64,000 nt of DNA from Spongilla lacustris (lineage: Eukaryota; Porifera; Demospongiae; Spongillida; Spongillidae). The first letter of the stretch is position 1. Each line of letters starts with the position of its first letter. This document shows positions 10,490 to 20,382 of this stretch, in pieces. The notes under the pieces were generated by a model, which had not been told where the DNA came from, ran no database searches, and was given only the letters and a program-made list of their open reading frames with translations. Both the position numbers and the translations under genes were made by a program. The stretch is from NCBI GenBank assembly GCA_949361645.1, contig OX442416.1, forward strand, positions 12,695,540 to 12,759,539. Direction: 5' to 3'.

Positions 10490-13449
10490 GTACTTAAATG
10501 TAGAGCTTGCATGAACCTCTTCAGCAAGCAGCAAAAGTGCTCTGTAGTCAGCTTCAGTAAACAAAGCTATGTTATCTCCTACAAATTGAGCAAGGCTTAA
10601 GGCACTCCGTTTTGCCTCTTCCAGTGGCACAGTTCGAGGTTCTACATTATTTGGATCAGCCTCTCCATCACTTTCATCATCTCTATCCTCAATGTCTCGA
10701 CCCATCAACCTGGCAGCTATTTGAGCGATGGTCTCAGCCCCCTCAGTTTCCATCTCGCCTGGAGCATTCACCCACTCAGTTGCACTCATGCGGGTTGTCC
10801 CATTTTCCACTGGCAGCCTATGGATAGCTGTAGTAATTGCTGTCATCTGTGCACCTTCTGTAGCTTCTGCCATTGCCACTGCTGCCCTATCTGGCCTCAG
10901 ATGACAGTGCCACGGCACTCAGCAGGGAGAATGTCAGCCTCACACCAGCAGTTGACTATAGTGGAGAGGGTAATTTCGCCCCATGCAGCAAGTAGCCATA
11001 TGATTGCCTGAATTTGGAGATCAAAAAAGTTTAATCAATCTGTGGTATTTTTTAAGCAACAAAGTATACTCACAAGAAATAATGTAAAATAACCTCCTTC
11101 ACATTGAATTTTGATGACAAAGCCCGCAGATCTTGGGTGGGATCAATGTCATACTGGGTGACCATGTGGGTGGCAAGCTTGCTTTTGTACCGAGCCTTTA
11201 GTGCAGAAATCACACCCTGGAAAAGATTGCTCAACTTAAAGCAATCAAAGCTGCCCACTTTGATCATGGGCATATCAGACAAAATGTGGGAACTGGCATT
11301 GTCAAGACGCATCAGACACTGTCGCTTTTATTGCTTGAACTGCTCATTGACTTGTTTTGACCAGTCAGTAAACACCTAAGTATCCACCACAGATATAAGA
11401 TCTGATTAAAATGTATTTCATTTATACATGCATTAGTTTCTTCTTACATCTGTGCGCATCCAGGCATTTGTATTGGAGTAATACATGACCAGACTGTTAG
11501 GGTTAAATGTTCTGCCAAAGCAACGTGGTTTCTTGTACTTGTGTATTACTACTGGCTTCAGTCGTTCACTTGCAGTTACATTTATACAGGTCCTTTGCTT
11601 TCTTGGCACCCCGCACGTCTGCGGTGGTGGGTGTGTGATCAGGCTGTAAAAAAAATCATTACAATGTAAAGTGTGCACCATTTCCCTTCCAAATTATATA
11701 CATGTACCAACATGTAATAAAGAAGTCATATGTACCATGTAATGTACAAATGGGCTATGTATGTGCATGTGCCTTGGTCAATTCACTTACTGCTTGTCTG
11801 TAAAATAACCCTGTCTCGTCGATATTGAATACATCCTCTGGTCGATACTTCTCAATGATACCAGGCAACTCCCTCTGGGCTCTAGCCACACCTTGCTGGT
11901 CAGCACCACCAGCCTCTCCATGTAACCGCACGCTGAATACGCCATGCCATCCTTTCCATCTAGAAAGCCAACCATTGCTTAAAATAAGCTGTCCATCCAC
12001 AGTGAGATCATCATTGCTGGAAGCTGTTGGTGATAGCTGTCTGCTGCTAATTGTGGGTGTGGCTGTCACTGGCTGGCGGTTAGTGGCTGTCATGATCACT
12101 GGCTGGCGGTTAACTGGAGGTGTGGCTGCCACTGGTTCAGTGGCGGATCCAGGGGGGAAGGGGGGGGGGGGGGTCTAAGGGGTCTAAAGACCCCCCCCCC
12201 CCCTCGGCCCGACCAGTTATGAATAAATTAACTTATGAATAATTAATTACATGATTGACGAGTTGAAAAACGAAGCGTTTAGTGAACGCGAGTGAACTGA
12301 TTATATAGCATTCGACCCAAAGTGTGTGTGAGTGTATGTGTGTGTGTGTATGTGGGGGGGGGGTCTAAAGCCAAGGCCCTCCAAGCGTGCAGTGTTTTAT
12401 TAGTATTACTGCTGCGCGATGGAATATTGCCGTGCGAGCAAGAAGTAAGCGATCAAAAGAAGACCCTAAATCAAGTAGGGTATATAATACTGCTAAAACG
12501 TGTGTGTCGTTTAGATCAGAATACGGTCACAATGGCTTTGCGTAGAGTTTTCTATTCGCTATCCTTATCCACGTTTATTAATCGACTCGAATATTGCGCT
12601 TGCTAGCTATCAATAATGAACACACTTTCAAAGTATGCTTATTTTCAAGCTAAATGAACGCAAAAGTGAAAAAGCGGCTGGGGCTTCGCCCCAGACCCCA
12701 CTGGGGGAGCTTGCAGCGCTCCCCCAGACCCCCTAGCTAGCTGTCCAGTACCCACCCCGCTTGTGAATATAGTTATTAGACCCCCCCCCCCTTCCAGAAA
12801 TCCTGGATCCGCCGCTGCGGTTGGCTACTAACTGTGGGTGGGGCTGCCACTGGCATGGTTGGCTGCTAACTGAGGGTGGGGCTGCCACTGGCTGGCTGCT
12901 ATTAGCTGTAGAAGTAACTGGTACTGGATTCAAAGAAGATGTGGAAAGATGGATACCCAACTCCTGAGCTAATTCGGCAGCTTTTGTGAGCAAAAGAGCA
13001 TCCGATAGCACACCGCTAAGATCATCGTTTATTTTATGCATGCTACTTTCGAAAGGGGCATGCTTTATTTACCTACTGAACCATGTGAAAAGTCCTGGGG
13101 CCATTTGGGCCCCCTCCTCCTGCATGCATCTCTTCGCCTCCGGTCCATCAATATCCATCTCATGGAAGCCAGCCCGGACGTATGTGCCAACTGAGCGATG
13201 GATCTCTTTGCCTGTCTTCAGTTTGAACCAGACTGCGACCATGTTTTCAGAATAACCTGTTTCCACCTTTCTTCGTGCAATCATGTGCTTATCATCAGCG
13301 GTCAACTTGGTCTTAGCCTTAGGCTTTGCTCCCGTTAACTCGGACATCATATGGCCAGTATTACAAAAATGAGCCTTCTTTCCTTTTATAGTGCGTCGTG
13401 TTGCATGCGAGCGGGTTGTGCACAATTCGCTTGTCTTTGTGCGCCTCAC
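10490..13449 (-). pseudogene. Tigger/pogo transposase (CENP-B HTH plus DDE_1), broken
   Basis: From the right: an N-terminal helix-turn-helix region (13449-13069, MSELTGAKPKAKTKLTADDK onward); a spacer region; a CENP-B-type HTH block (11980-11800: LSNGWLSRWKGWHGVF, then LHGEAG); the first catalytic Asp in VFNIDETGLFYR; then, after an intron-like GTAAGT at about 11790, the block KPVVIHKYKKPRCFGRT...SNTNAWM (11620-11440); the second Asp in LDNASSH (about 11300); and a C-terminal stretch AIIWLLAAWGEITLSTIVNC (about 11000). A frameshift separates GAKKAKD from INVTASERLKP near 11590. The tail ORF at 10918-10469 is acidic. This order is diagnostic of Tigger elements; the copy is not intact. Confidence 0.85.
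12138..12817. mobile_element. Non-autonomous hAT-like element nested in the Tigger copy
   Basis: The termini are CAGTGGCGGATCCAGG and, inverted, CAGCGGCGGATCCAGG, each followed by poly-G/poly-C runs. This is a common terminal sequence of non-autonomous hAT elements. The interior has the hallmark GGGGCTTCGCCCC and GGGGGAGCTTGCAGCGCTCCC hairpins seen in three other places in the window. The host coding sequence (a run of GTGGCTGCCACTGG repeats) resumes on the far side. The flanks CACTGGTT and CGGTTGGC do not give a clean 8-bp duplication. Confidence 0.75.
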
Positions 13450-13670
13450 GCCGCTTGTCTTTGTGCGCCTTTCGCGCGTCTTTGTGCGCTTGTCTGTGAT
13501 CCGCGCTCGTTCATTCTTACCGCGCGTTATGCATGACCGATAGTTTCAACATGTATGTATGAAAAAGATACACGTACCACCGCACTACATGATTTATTCA
13601 ACATTGCGCTACTAACGAGGGAATGCGCTACTAACGCAGTGCGCTACTAACGGGGGTAGACTGTATAGAG

Positions 13671-13740
13671 TACCCCCCTCCCTCCGCCCCCACCGAAAAA
13701 AAATGGTCCGCGTGTTTAAACAAGCGTATATCTTCGTTAG
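13671..13740. repeat. Terminal-type sequence shared with 18828-18900
   Basis: The string CCTCCGCCCCCACC, followed by A-run, GGT(C/T)CG(C/T)GT and GT(T/G)(T/A)AA(C)A(A)GCGT, occurs here and again at about 18836 in the same orientation. It is probably one end of a small element family. The matching other end for this copy was not found. Confidence 0.35.
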
Positions 13741-13937
13741 GTACTTCGATATTTTTTTCAAATTGATATTTTCAATTCGCATGGTTCTAAAATAGGTATT
13801 AAAAAAATGAGCATTCCAACGGTATATTACTTATCATATCATCTTTTTTCATTCGGTCAATACGGCAGCATAAAGCGGTACTTTTGAATGTGAATGACCG
13901 CGCTAAAAAAAAACTGTGCCGGTTTAACTTATATTCG

Positions 13938-15237
13938 CTACACTGAACTTACTAAACATGCTATACTGCAACCAAATATATAAGGAGTAACTGCCACACA
14001 TACCTGCATATTAAAATAGTTTTTAGAAGGTACTACAGCAGATATTAATATTATGCATAAAATCATGAGAAATACATAGCCAAGTGTATTTATATCATGT
14101 TCTCGGAAACAAAATTTTACCATTCAATGAAAAAGGTATTTCACATGTCAGGAAAATCAACAAAAATCATATCTCCAGTAATATAGTCAGTAAGCAGCTG
14201 TAATATGCATGCGTACTTTTTCATCTTCCCCTTCTTCCTTGATGTCTTGCTGTGTCCAGTAACAGATGGTGGCTTTTGGAACTTTGCCAGTACTTTTCAC
14301 TGAAATAATGTGTCCATGATACAGAATATTGTGTTTTAGCTCAGTAAAAGATAAATTTTCAATGTAAAGGCCATTAAGTATATGGACATATTAGATATAA
14401 CTGTGACATTTCTAACAGCAGTTTCTGTTTGTTCAATACTCTAAGTTCTGGGAGAACTTTTTACTTTACTGAAATATTTCAATAAACTGCTTATTTATTG
14501 AAATATTTCAATAAACTGCTGCTGTTTTTTTATTTTTAAGTTTAATGTCTCTTACTTTAGAACGAAGATTGGATTCAATTTTAGCCTTCCGTTGTAAAGC
14601 TTGCTTTAAATTGTGTATATGCTTACTCCTGTAGTTATTCATTTTCAGTTGTTGCTTAAGCATTTGATTTCCTTTAGCCATTCTCTGCAACTCATCCTTC
14701 CTTTTAGCCCACTTCTTACAATCAGTTCTTACATTAAGTGGAATAGTTTAAGGTGGATTGCACATTACATTTATCTCTGTATTCAAAAGTAACAGCTACA
14801 TCCTCAGCTGTGTCAATAGACACTATAAACTGCTCATTGAGAAACACCTCTACTTCAGCCCAATTCAACATCTTGTAAGATTTTGACATTATATTAATAA
14901 TATGATGTATTGCCCACCGCAACACATCAGGTGTAGTGGTGACACTGCTTCCAGCAGAGTGCTTAAGAATTGATGCAATGATACTTCTTGTATTTTCTAA
15001 ACGTTGAGATGCTATATTGGTGTGGATGTAAAACACTAGCACCTTTCGTATCATGGGTGCTTGCAGTTCATTACGTTCATTAATGTCATTTTTAAAATGG
15101 TCCACAAAACTCTTCAAATCACCAACAGTCTTCATTATCCATGCAACTACACACAGAACTGTTGAATAAAAATATAGTTTAATAAACATAGTATTAAAAC
15201 ATGAATAATAAACTAACATTGCATGTTGCCATGACAA
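13938..15237 (-). CDS. Unrecognised minus-strand coding pieces, possibly one spliced gene of a transposon
   Basis: I do not recognise this gene. The longest piece (15237-14734, 167 aa) reads like a real globular segment (VGDLKSFVDHFKNDINER, NTRSIIASILKHSAGS, MLNWAEVEVFLNEQF). A second (14690-14508) is a basic coiled-coil-like stretch (LKQQLKMNNYRSKHI, ALQRKAKIESNLRSKV). A third short piece near 14310-14220 reads KVPKATICYWTQQDIKEEG. They lie in the same orientation and could be exons of one gene. No catalytic motif is visible. The neighbours are transposon ends, so a transposon accessory gene is the simplest guess. Confidence 0.35.
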
Positions 15238-15239
15238 AT

Positions 15240-16050
15240 TTTGATTAAATTGGTTTGATTGATAAGAGCACTGCGCTAAATCAGAATCTCAAGGCGCTGT
15301 TACTACATAAGCAGCAGAGTCTGAAACACGGCAACGAAAAGGTGCGTTTTATATAGAACACCTCGTTAACACTCTCTACCTACGTAAAAAAAAAGGTCAG
15401 AAACATATCTTAGTAACATTAGGGCAAATAAGTATGACATCCCACTGTCATAAAAGCTATTAGCTTTCACGACAATAGCGTACTTTAAACCATATGAAGC
15501 CGTTCATGGAGGCTTCAAGCCTCCACGAACGGGCCTTCGAGACAACACCCTGCGCATCGTCTGATTGCTCTCATATTTAAATGAGTAATGCATCTAGGTG
15601 TCCTTAATGCCTTCATATGTATTTCATGCAACCCATTGAATGCGCTACAAAATTCTATAACCATCAAACCATACCCTTTTTTGACACGCCCGCAACTTAC
15701 TACTGCGAATCATTTCACTGTATACAACGAATAGCAAATGCTAAAAGAATCCATGGGCTACCTTTATAGAATATAGCATATAGATATTAAAGTAACTTAC
15801 TTTAATATATCTATGAATATAGCAAGCACAACAAAACTCTAAACCAGCGCAAACAAACGATCGCCTCTCCGGCAGTCAAAAATTACGTTACAATTTTTGG
15901 GATACAATTTTTTACGGTAGTTACGTGATTTATCCAAGTACCTATCTTCGTAATCGTTCATGCTTCCGCGTATCCTGTTTCAACATTTCAGAAAAGAACT
16001 GGTACTCCAAGAAGATTTCAAAGAATGGACGGTTTTCATCATGTGACATG
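15240..16050. other. No gene seen; small hairpin at 15493-15524
   Basis: No ORF with a recognisable product. CCGTTCATGGAGGCTTCAAG pairs with the following CCTCCACGAACGG to make a 14-bp-arm hairpin. The rest is unremarkable AT-rich spacer. Confidence 0.4.
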
Positions 16051-16125
16051 CTAGTTGGGCGTGGCCCTCCCTTCGCGTATTGGCGGAAGGCTTCCAATAC
16101 GCGAAGGGCGGGCCACGCCCAACTA
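16051..16125. mobile_element. 75-bp foldback element with perfect 8-bp target duplication
   Basis: It is almost entirely two inverted arms (CTAGTTGGGCGTGGCCCTCC and reverse complement) around a 9-bp loop. It is flanked by GTGACATG at 16043-16050 and again at 16126-16133. An 8-bp duplication fits hAT-type mobilisation. Confidence 0.75.
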
Positions 16126-16415
16126 GTGACATGCCACACCCAAAATTTGCGTGGGTGGTAGGGCAAAGTACGTGGCGATGCAGATTAGTGCGTATCTTTC
16201 TTCTCTTCCATGGGAGGCTCGGAAACGCTACGCAGCCGACCAAACGCTGTGGTAGGGCCCGCCCTTCTAGCAGAAAAGCTCAAGCTCAGTATTGGTGGAG
16301 TAATCCTTCCCGAACCTTACGGTATCGATCAGGGGCTTGGGACGGTTGGACGGAAGATGTGGCAAGATGGAAGTTTGGAGACCTGTACTCGTATTTAGTG
16401 AATACCAAAGGGTTG

Positions 16416-16502
16416 TAGTCTCGTACCCAGACCCAAATGTACGTAACGATGATTATCGCTTACCGTAATCGTTACGTACATTTGGGTCTGGGTACGAGAC
16501 TA
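16416..16502. mobile_element. 87-bp foldback MITE with perfect 9-bp target duplication (Mutator-like family)
   Basis: The arms begin TAGTCTCGTACCCAGACC and are complementary for about 40 bp. The flanks are AAAGGGTTG at 16407-16415 and AAAGGGTTG at 16503-16511, a perfect 9-bp duplication as made by Mutator-like transposases. The same terminal sequence bounds the larger element at 48350-48826. Confidence 0.8.
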
Positions 16503-16897
16503 AAAGGGTTGTTCACTCAAGAAGCACTAAAGGCGTACAGGTCCTTGGAGGCATATAACTATTTCTTTAATGGGTATGTCCGTACTGTGTTCTACTACGA
16601 TGGTAGTAATGCATGGAGGATCTCAAATAGGTAAACAGTTGTTGTTGATGTCTTAAGGGTATTGCCTCGACAACTCGCAGAACTACTCTCTTCGAATTCG
16701 TTCCCCCAATTCAAAACCGCACTTTGTAACGTTTGCCCCACAGCTCCGGCGGTACCTTAATCACCCGTTAACGCTCCAACACAGCTCAGACTTCAGTATC
16801 TTTCTTCGGAACGGACCATGGTTCATGCAATAGAACCTGCCTTCATTTCATCCGTATACACGCACCCAAACATTGATAAATAAGTCATTCACAGTTA

Positions 16898-17019
16898 AGC
16901 CAGACCTACTTCGCTATTGACGATTGATTACAATGGACTGGGGACCAAGAGTTTTTAACTACTTATCCTGGTCCCCAGTCCATTGTATATCGATCGTCAA
17001 TAACGAAGTAGGTCTGGCT
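16898..17019. mobile_element. 122-bp foldback element with 8-bp target duplication
   Basis: Arms of about 52 bp start AGCCAGACCTACTTCG and enclose a short AT-rich loop. The flanks are CACAGTTA (16890-16897) and CACAGTCA (17020-17027), seven of eight matching, consistent with a hAT-type insertion. Confidence 0.7.
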
Positions 17020-18558
17020 CACAGTCACTGACAGTACAGCAATCTCGAAGAACACGCGCTCGCAATAAGATTATAGTTATTCATAACCTGATGGTAGCGC
17101 GGGGGGGGGGGGGGGGGGGGGGGCACTCGCTTACAACGTCAGCCTCGACTGTTGTACACGTGTCAGTAGTGCGAAAATTCCCTCGGAAGGCCAGTACAAG
17201 AAATATTTAAAAAATCAATAAGAAAGCCGAGTGTTACCGATATTATTCGGTTAGAAGTTACCTCTTACTGAAAGGTAATGATAAGAAAAGTGCCTTACCG
17301 GTTGCTTAACGTTATCGGATAACCGGTAAGCGGTAAGGACAAACCTTATCGATAGTTGACCCTAACCAAAAGGATTAAAGCCTTGCTTATCTCGGCCCAA
17401 TCCTGAAAAGACTTGTAGTCTTGTAGACTTGTACTATAAGCCAGTACCGTTAATGCCGCTAGGCCTAGGTCAGTAGGTCCCTTCCGTGACCGAACGGCAA
17501 AAACGTTTTTTGCTGTGCACCCGCGGGTATACAATTGTACCCCCGGGTGGACATTCAGGACAATAGACATTAATGTCTCTGAACTGGCATGTGACTGGAA
17601 GGCGAGGGGATCCCTAAACAAAGTAGTAGCGTAGGAAAGGAGGCATTAGTAGTGACGTAACAAAATATAATGTGAGATCAAACCATAAATGCCCTTCCCA
17701 TGGCTCCAACCAAAGCATAGCACACATATCCTAGGCCGCATGTCATACACAAGAATCTCCATCACAACTATCCTCACATGATTCAAAGCCCTCATCTCTT
17801 GACTGAAGGTACTCATACGTTCTTCAAAGCCAGTAGCCAAGGCATAAGGATTAATCACCATTTTAACGTCTGTCTTTGATGTGAGTATATATGATTAAAG
17901 CAATTGGCCATTCAAACCAAAGATGCTACCAGATTGCTTGCCATTTTCATATATGGTATCGAGAGTTACGTTAGTAACTCTCATATAGGATTTGACCCCG
18001 ATTGTGAATGTCATTAAAAAGGGACCCGCTTCTAACGGGACTCCTATCAATCGGATGGCTTAGCTAGTTGTCCGTATCGAACAAGGAATCAAAAGAGATC
18101 CGTTTCGTGTTTGTTTGATGTCGCATAGCCGTGTCATTCAAGAGAACAAAAGGAATGAATTCTGTTTTTCCTCGTCCCCTGACGGCGGCCATTTTCTCCT
18201 TCTTCCTTTATTTGTAAAGAACAACTGCTTTTTAAAGGACGCGAATGATGCCAGTACGTTCAGAATTTCAAGCGGTAGTGCCCTATTGAGTCAGATACTC
18301 GTGGATCCTATTGGACGCTGAACTGATAACATAAATACATATGTTGATAACTTTACTGGGGATAAAACTCGACACGGGAGCTGTTTCAAAGAACGTAAGT
18401 GGTATCAATAGGTTCAGAATTTCAAGTTATATCCGTACAAGTGAGTATGTTCATAGGGATCGCTTGTTACAGTAGCTCAGGCTAGAAATGGTGTGTTTCA
18501 AGCCATACGGCCATGATAGATGCTGTAAGCCACACCTACTTGAGTTTAAATAGAACTA
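17020..18558. other. Non-coding, repeat-bearing stretch
   Basis: It contains a G23 run (17101-17123); a region at 17240-17355 rich in ACCGGTAA/TTACCGGT motifs that looks like the end of an old hAT-type MITE; and 17955-17995, a hairpin TATCGAGAGTTAC...GTAACTCTCATATAGGATTT that recurs near 30615-30640 and 55155-55195. No gene recognised. Confidence 0.4.
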
Positions 18559-18827
18559 CACAGCCAAAAAATTTCATAATGTGTCAGCAATGATGAGAAG
18601 TGTACATAATGTCGCAGCGATGATATCATTGAGTAACAGCGATATTTCTAAATGGACATACTGTGTCAGATGTTTTTTGAACATGATGTCACATTGTTCC
18701 ACGTCATCGATGATGGGTAATGTATCCAGGCGATGTAACATCGTTGATGTCAGTGTTGTACGCTGACTACGAAACATTAACTTTAATAAGTTTAGGGCAT
18801 GTAGTATACATGTTGGTACGTCAACTA

Positions 18828-19014
18828 GGCCCCCCTCCGCCCCCACCAAAAAAGGTTCGTGTTTGAACGAGCGTGTTGTCGTAATCTCGAGCGCTACTAC
18901 GCGCCGTTCATCAAAATCTTGTAGGCCTTAGGACACCATTTCTTTCCAGACGTGTCGAAACAGGTACGCGCTAGCGTTGCTACTAAGATTTTTTTGGTAG
19001 GGGCGCAGGTGCTT
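18828..19014. mobile_element. Small inverted-repeat element inside the CACTA-like transposon
   Basis: CTCCGCCCCCACCAAAAAA at the left is mirrored by TTTTTTTGGTAGGGGCGCAGG at the right, about 185 bp apart. The left end matches the sequence at 13671-13740. Probably a MITE that inserted in the larger element. Confidence 0.45.
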
Positions 19015-19254
19015 ACAACGTTAACGTATTCTACGGTACTATTACTGACATGCCTGACATTAGCAACAAAGAGTCATGATAGGTTTATTTTGGGCCCTCA
19101 TGCCCGTGACAAAGTCTAAATATATAATGGATACACTGATACACAAAGAGATAGACATCAAGGTTTGAAAAAGCGAAAGCAATCAATGAGTCATGCATGC
19201 GTACGGAATTCAGTCCTGCTGCAGCTGTAGAGTATAAGTTCAGTTTTAACAAGC

Positions 19255-20357
19255 TTAAGCCACGTATAAAGGTGAAAGTGCAGATTCAAACACAAGTGAA
19301 GGGTCTCCCTCCGTTTCATGCTGGATCACGGAGTCACGTTCCGCTGACAAAATAGCTTCCAGGTCATCACGTGTTGGTTGACCATTACTAGCAGGATATG
19401 ATGTCTTCAGCCATTCATCAAAGGTACTGTACGTGTTTCTGCGTGCACTTGGCACAGTATTGCAAAACTTGCGCTGCATACAAATGTAATGACAATGATA
19501 TTATAATGAGACTTACTAACAATGCCACATGGTAAATATATAATGGCACATTTTCCTCTTCAGCTTTCAGCATTGTAATAAATTTCTTCACAAAGTCATG
19601 GTGACTTAATTTAGCAAACTTTCCAAAAATTTAGTGAAACCTTATAAAAATCAATAGATCACCACATTTCATTAACTTACCTTGCGTCTTTCTTCAGCTC
19701 TCAGCTCTCTAAGCCGATGTTTGCAGAATTTGACCGTTATCTGGAGCTTCTTAGAGCTTATTGACCCCACAACACTAGTGATCACTTGCTGTGTGTTAAG
19801 CAATCAATAATGCATGAGCCGGCATTACTATGTATACATATAATTTTACAGCTATATCTTTTGCAGATGGCTGCCGGTTGGTTGTTTGTGCAAACAAGAT
19901 TCCAATAGCTGTTGTCAATTGATCCTATTAAGATATTATTTTGTATGCGAATGTATGCATACAGTGGAATTTATGTACCTTGTAACCACTGTTCTCCACT
20001 GTGAAGGACTGCTGTGCAATCAGGGCCCACTGTTTTTTGTTGTCTTCTACAACTTGTTTCAGTAACGCACTATTTTTTTGCACTTCATCTTTACACACTC
20101 TTAGTTCATCATTGATAACTCTGAGTGCACCGCTCAATGGGTGTTGTTGTGGCAACGCAGTTGCACTAGGTGGTACACAGTTTGGTGGTACAGCTACAAC
20201 AGTCGCGAGCGGCTGGAAGAGGTTGTAAAGCGGTAGTTACCGTAGTACTTGTTTGGGTTGGTCGTGGAACTCGAAGGGGTGTCAATTGCATCGCAGTGCC
20301 AGTACCATGGTTAGCCATTTGAAATTTACTGCAAACGTGGTATGATCGCAGCTCCAA
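19255..20357 (-). CDS. Accessory gene of the CACTA-like element, probably spliced, product unrecognised
   Basis: Divergent from the transposase and sharing its upstream region (around 20360-20390). From 20316 a start MANHGTGTAMQLTPL runs into a Pro/Thr/Val-rich stretch. Then a hydrophilic helical block follows (20130-19980: ALRVINDELRVCKDEVQKNS, ALLKQVVEDNKKQWALIA), like a coiled coil. A later piece (19479-19255: STFDEWLKTSYPA, DDLEAILSAERDSV) is probably a downstream exon; a short basic piece lies near 19690-19780. CACTA elements typically carry a second, DNA-binding gene; position suggests this role, but no domain is recognised. Exon joins are not certain. Confidence 0.45.
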
Positions 20358-20382
20358 TTAACGCTTCTTCGTATACGCGTAA

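Larger units (their letters stand above)
10490..13673 (-). mobile_element. Tigger/pogo-type transposon, left end missing, with nested insertion
   Basis: The right end is a terminal repeat reading inward CAGTCTACCCCCGTTAGTAGCGC. It ends at 13673 and is followed by TA, the target expected for Tc1/mariner-pogo elements. Three direct copies of GCGCTACTAACG form its subterminal region (13605-13660). The interior encodes a Tigger-like transposase on the minus strand. No matching left terminus was found near 10440-10490, so that end is truncated or diverged. A 680-bp hAT-like element sits inside (12138-12817). Confidence 0.75.
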
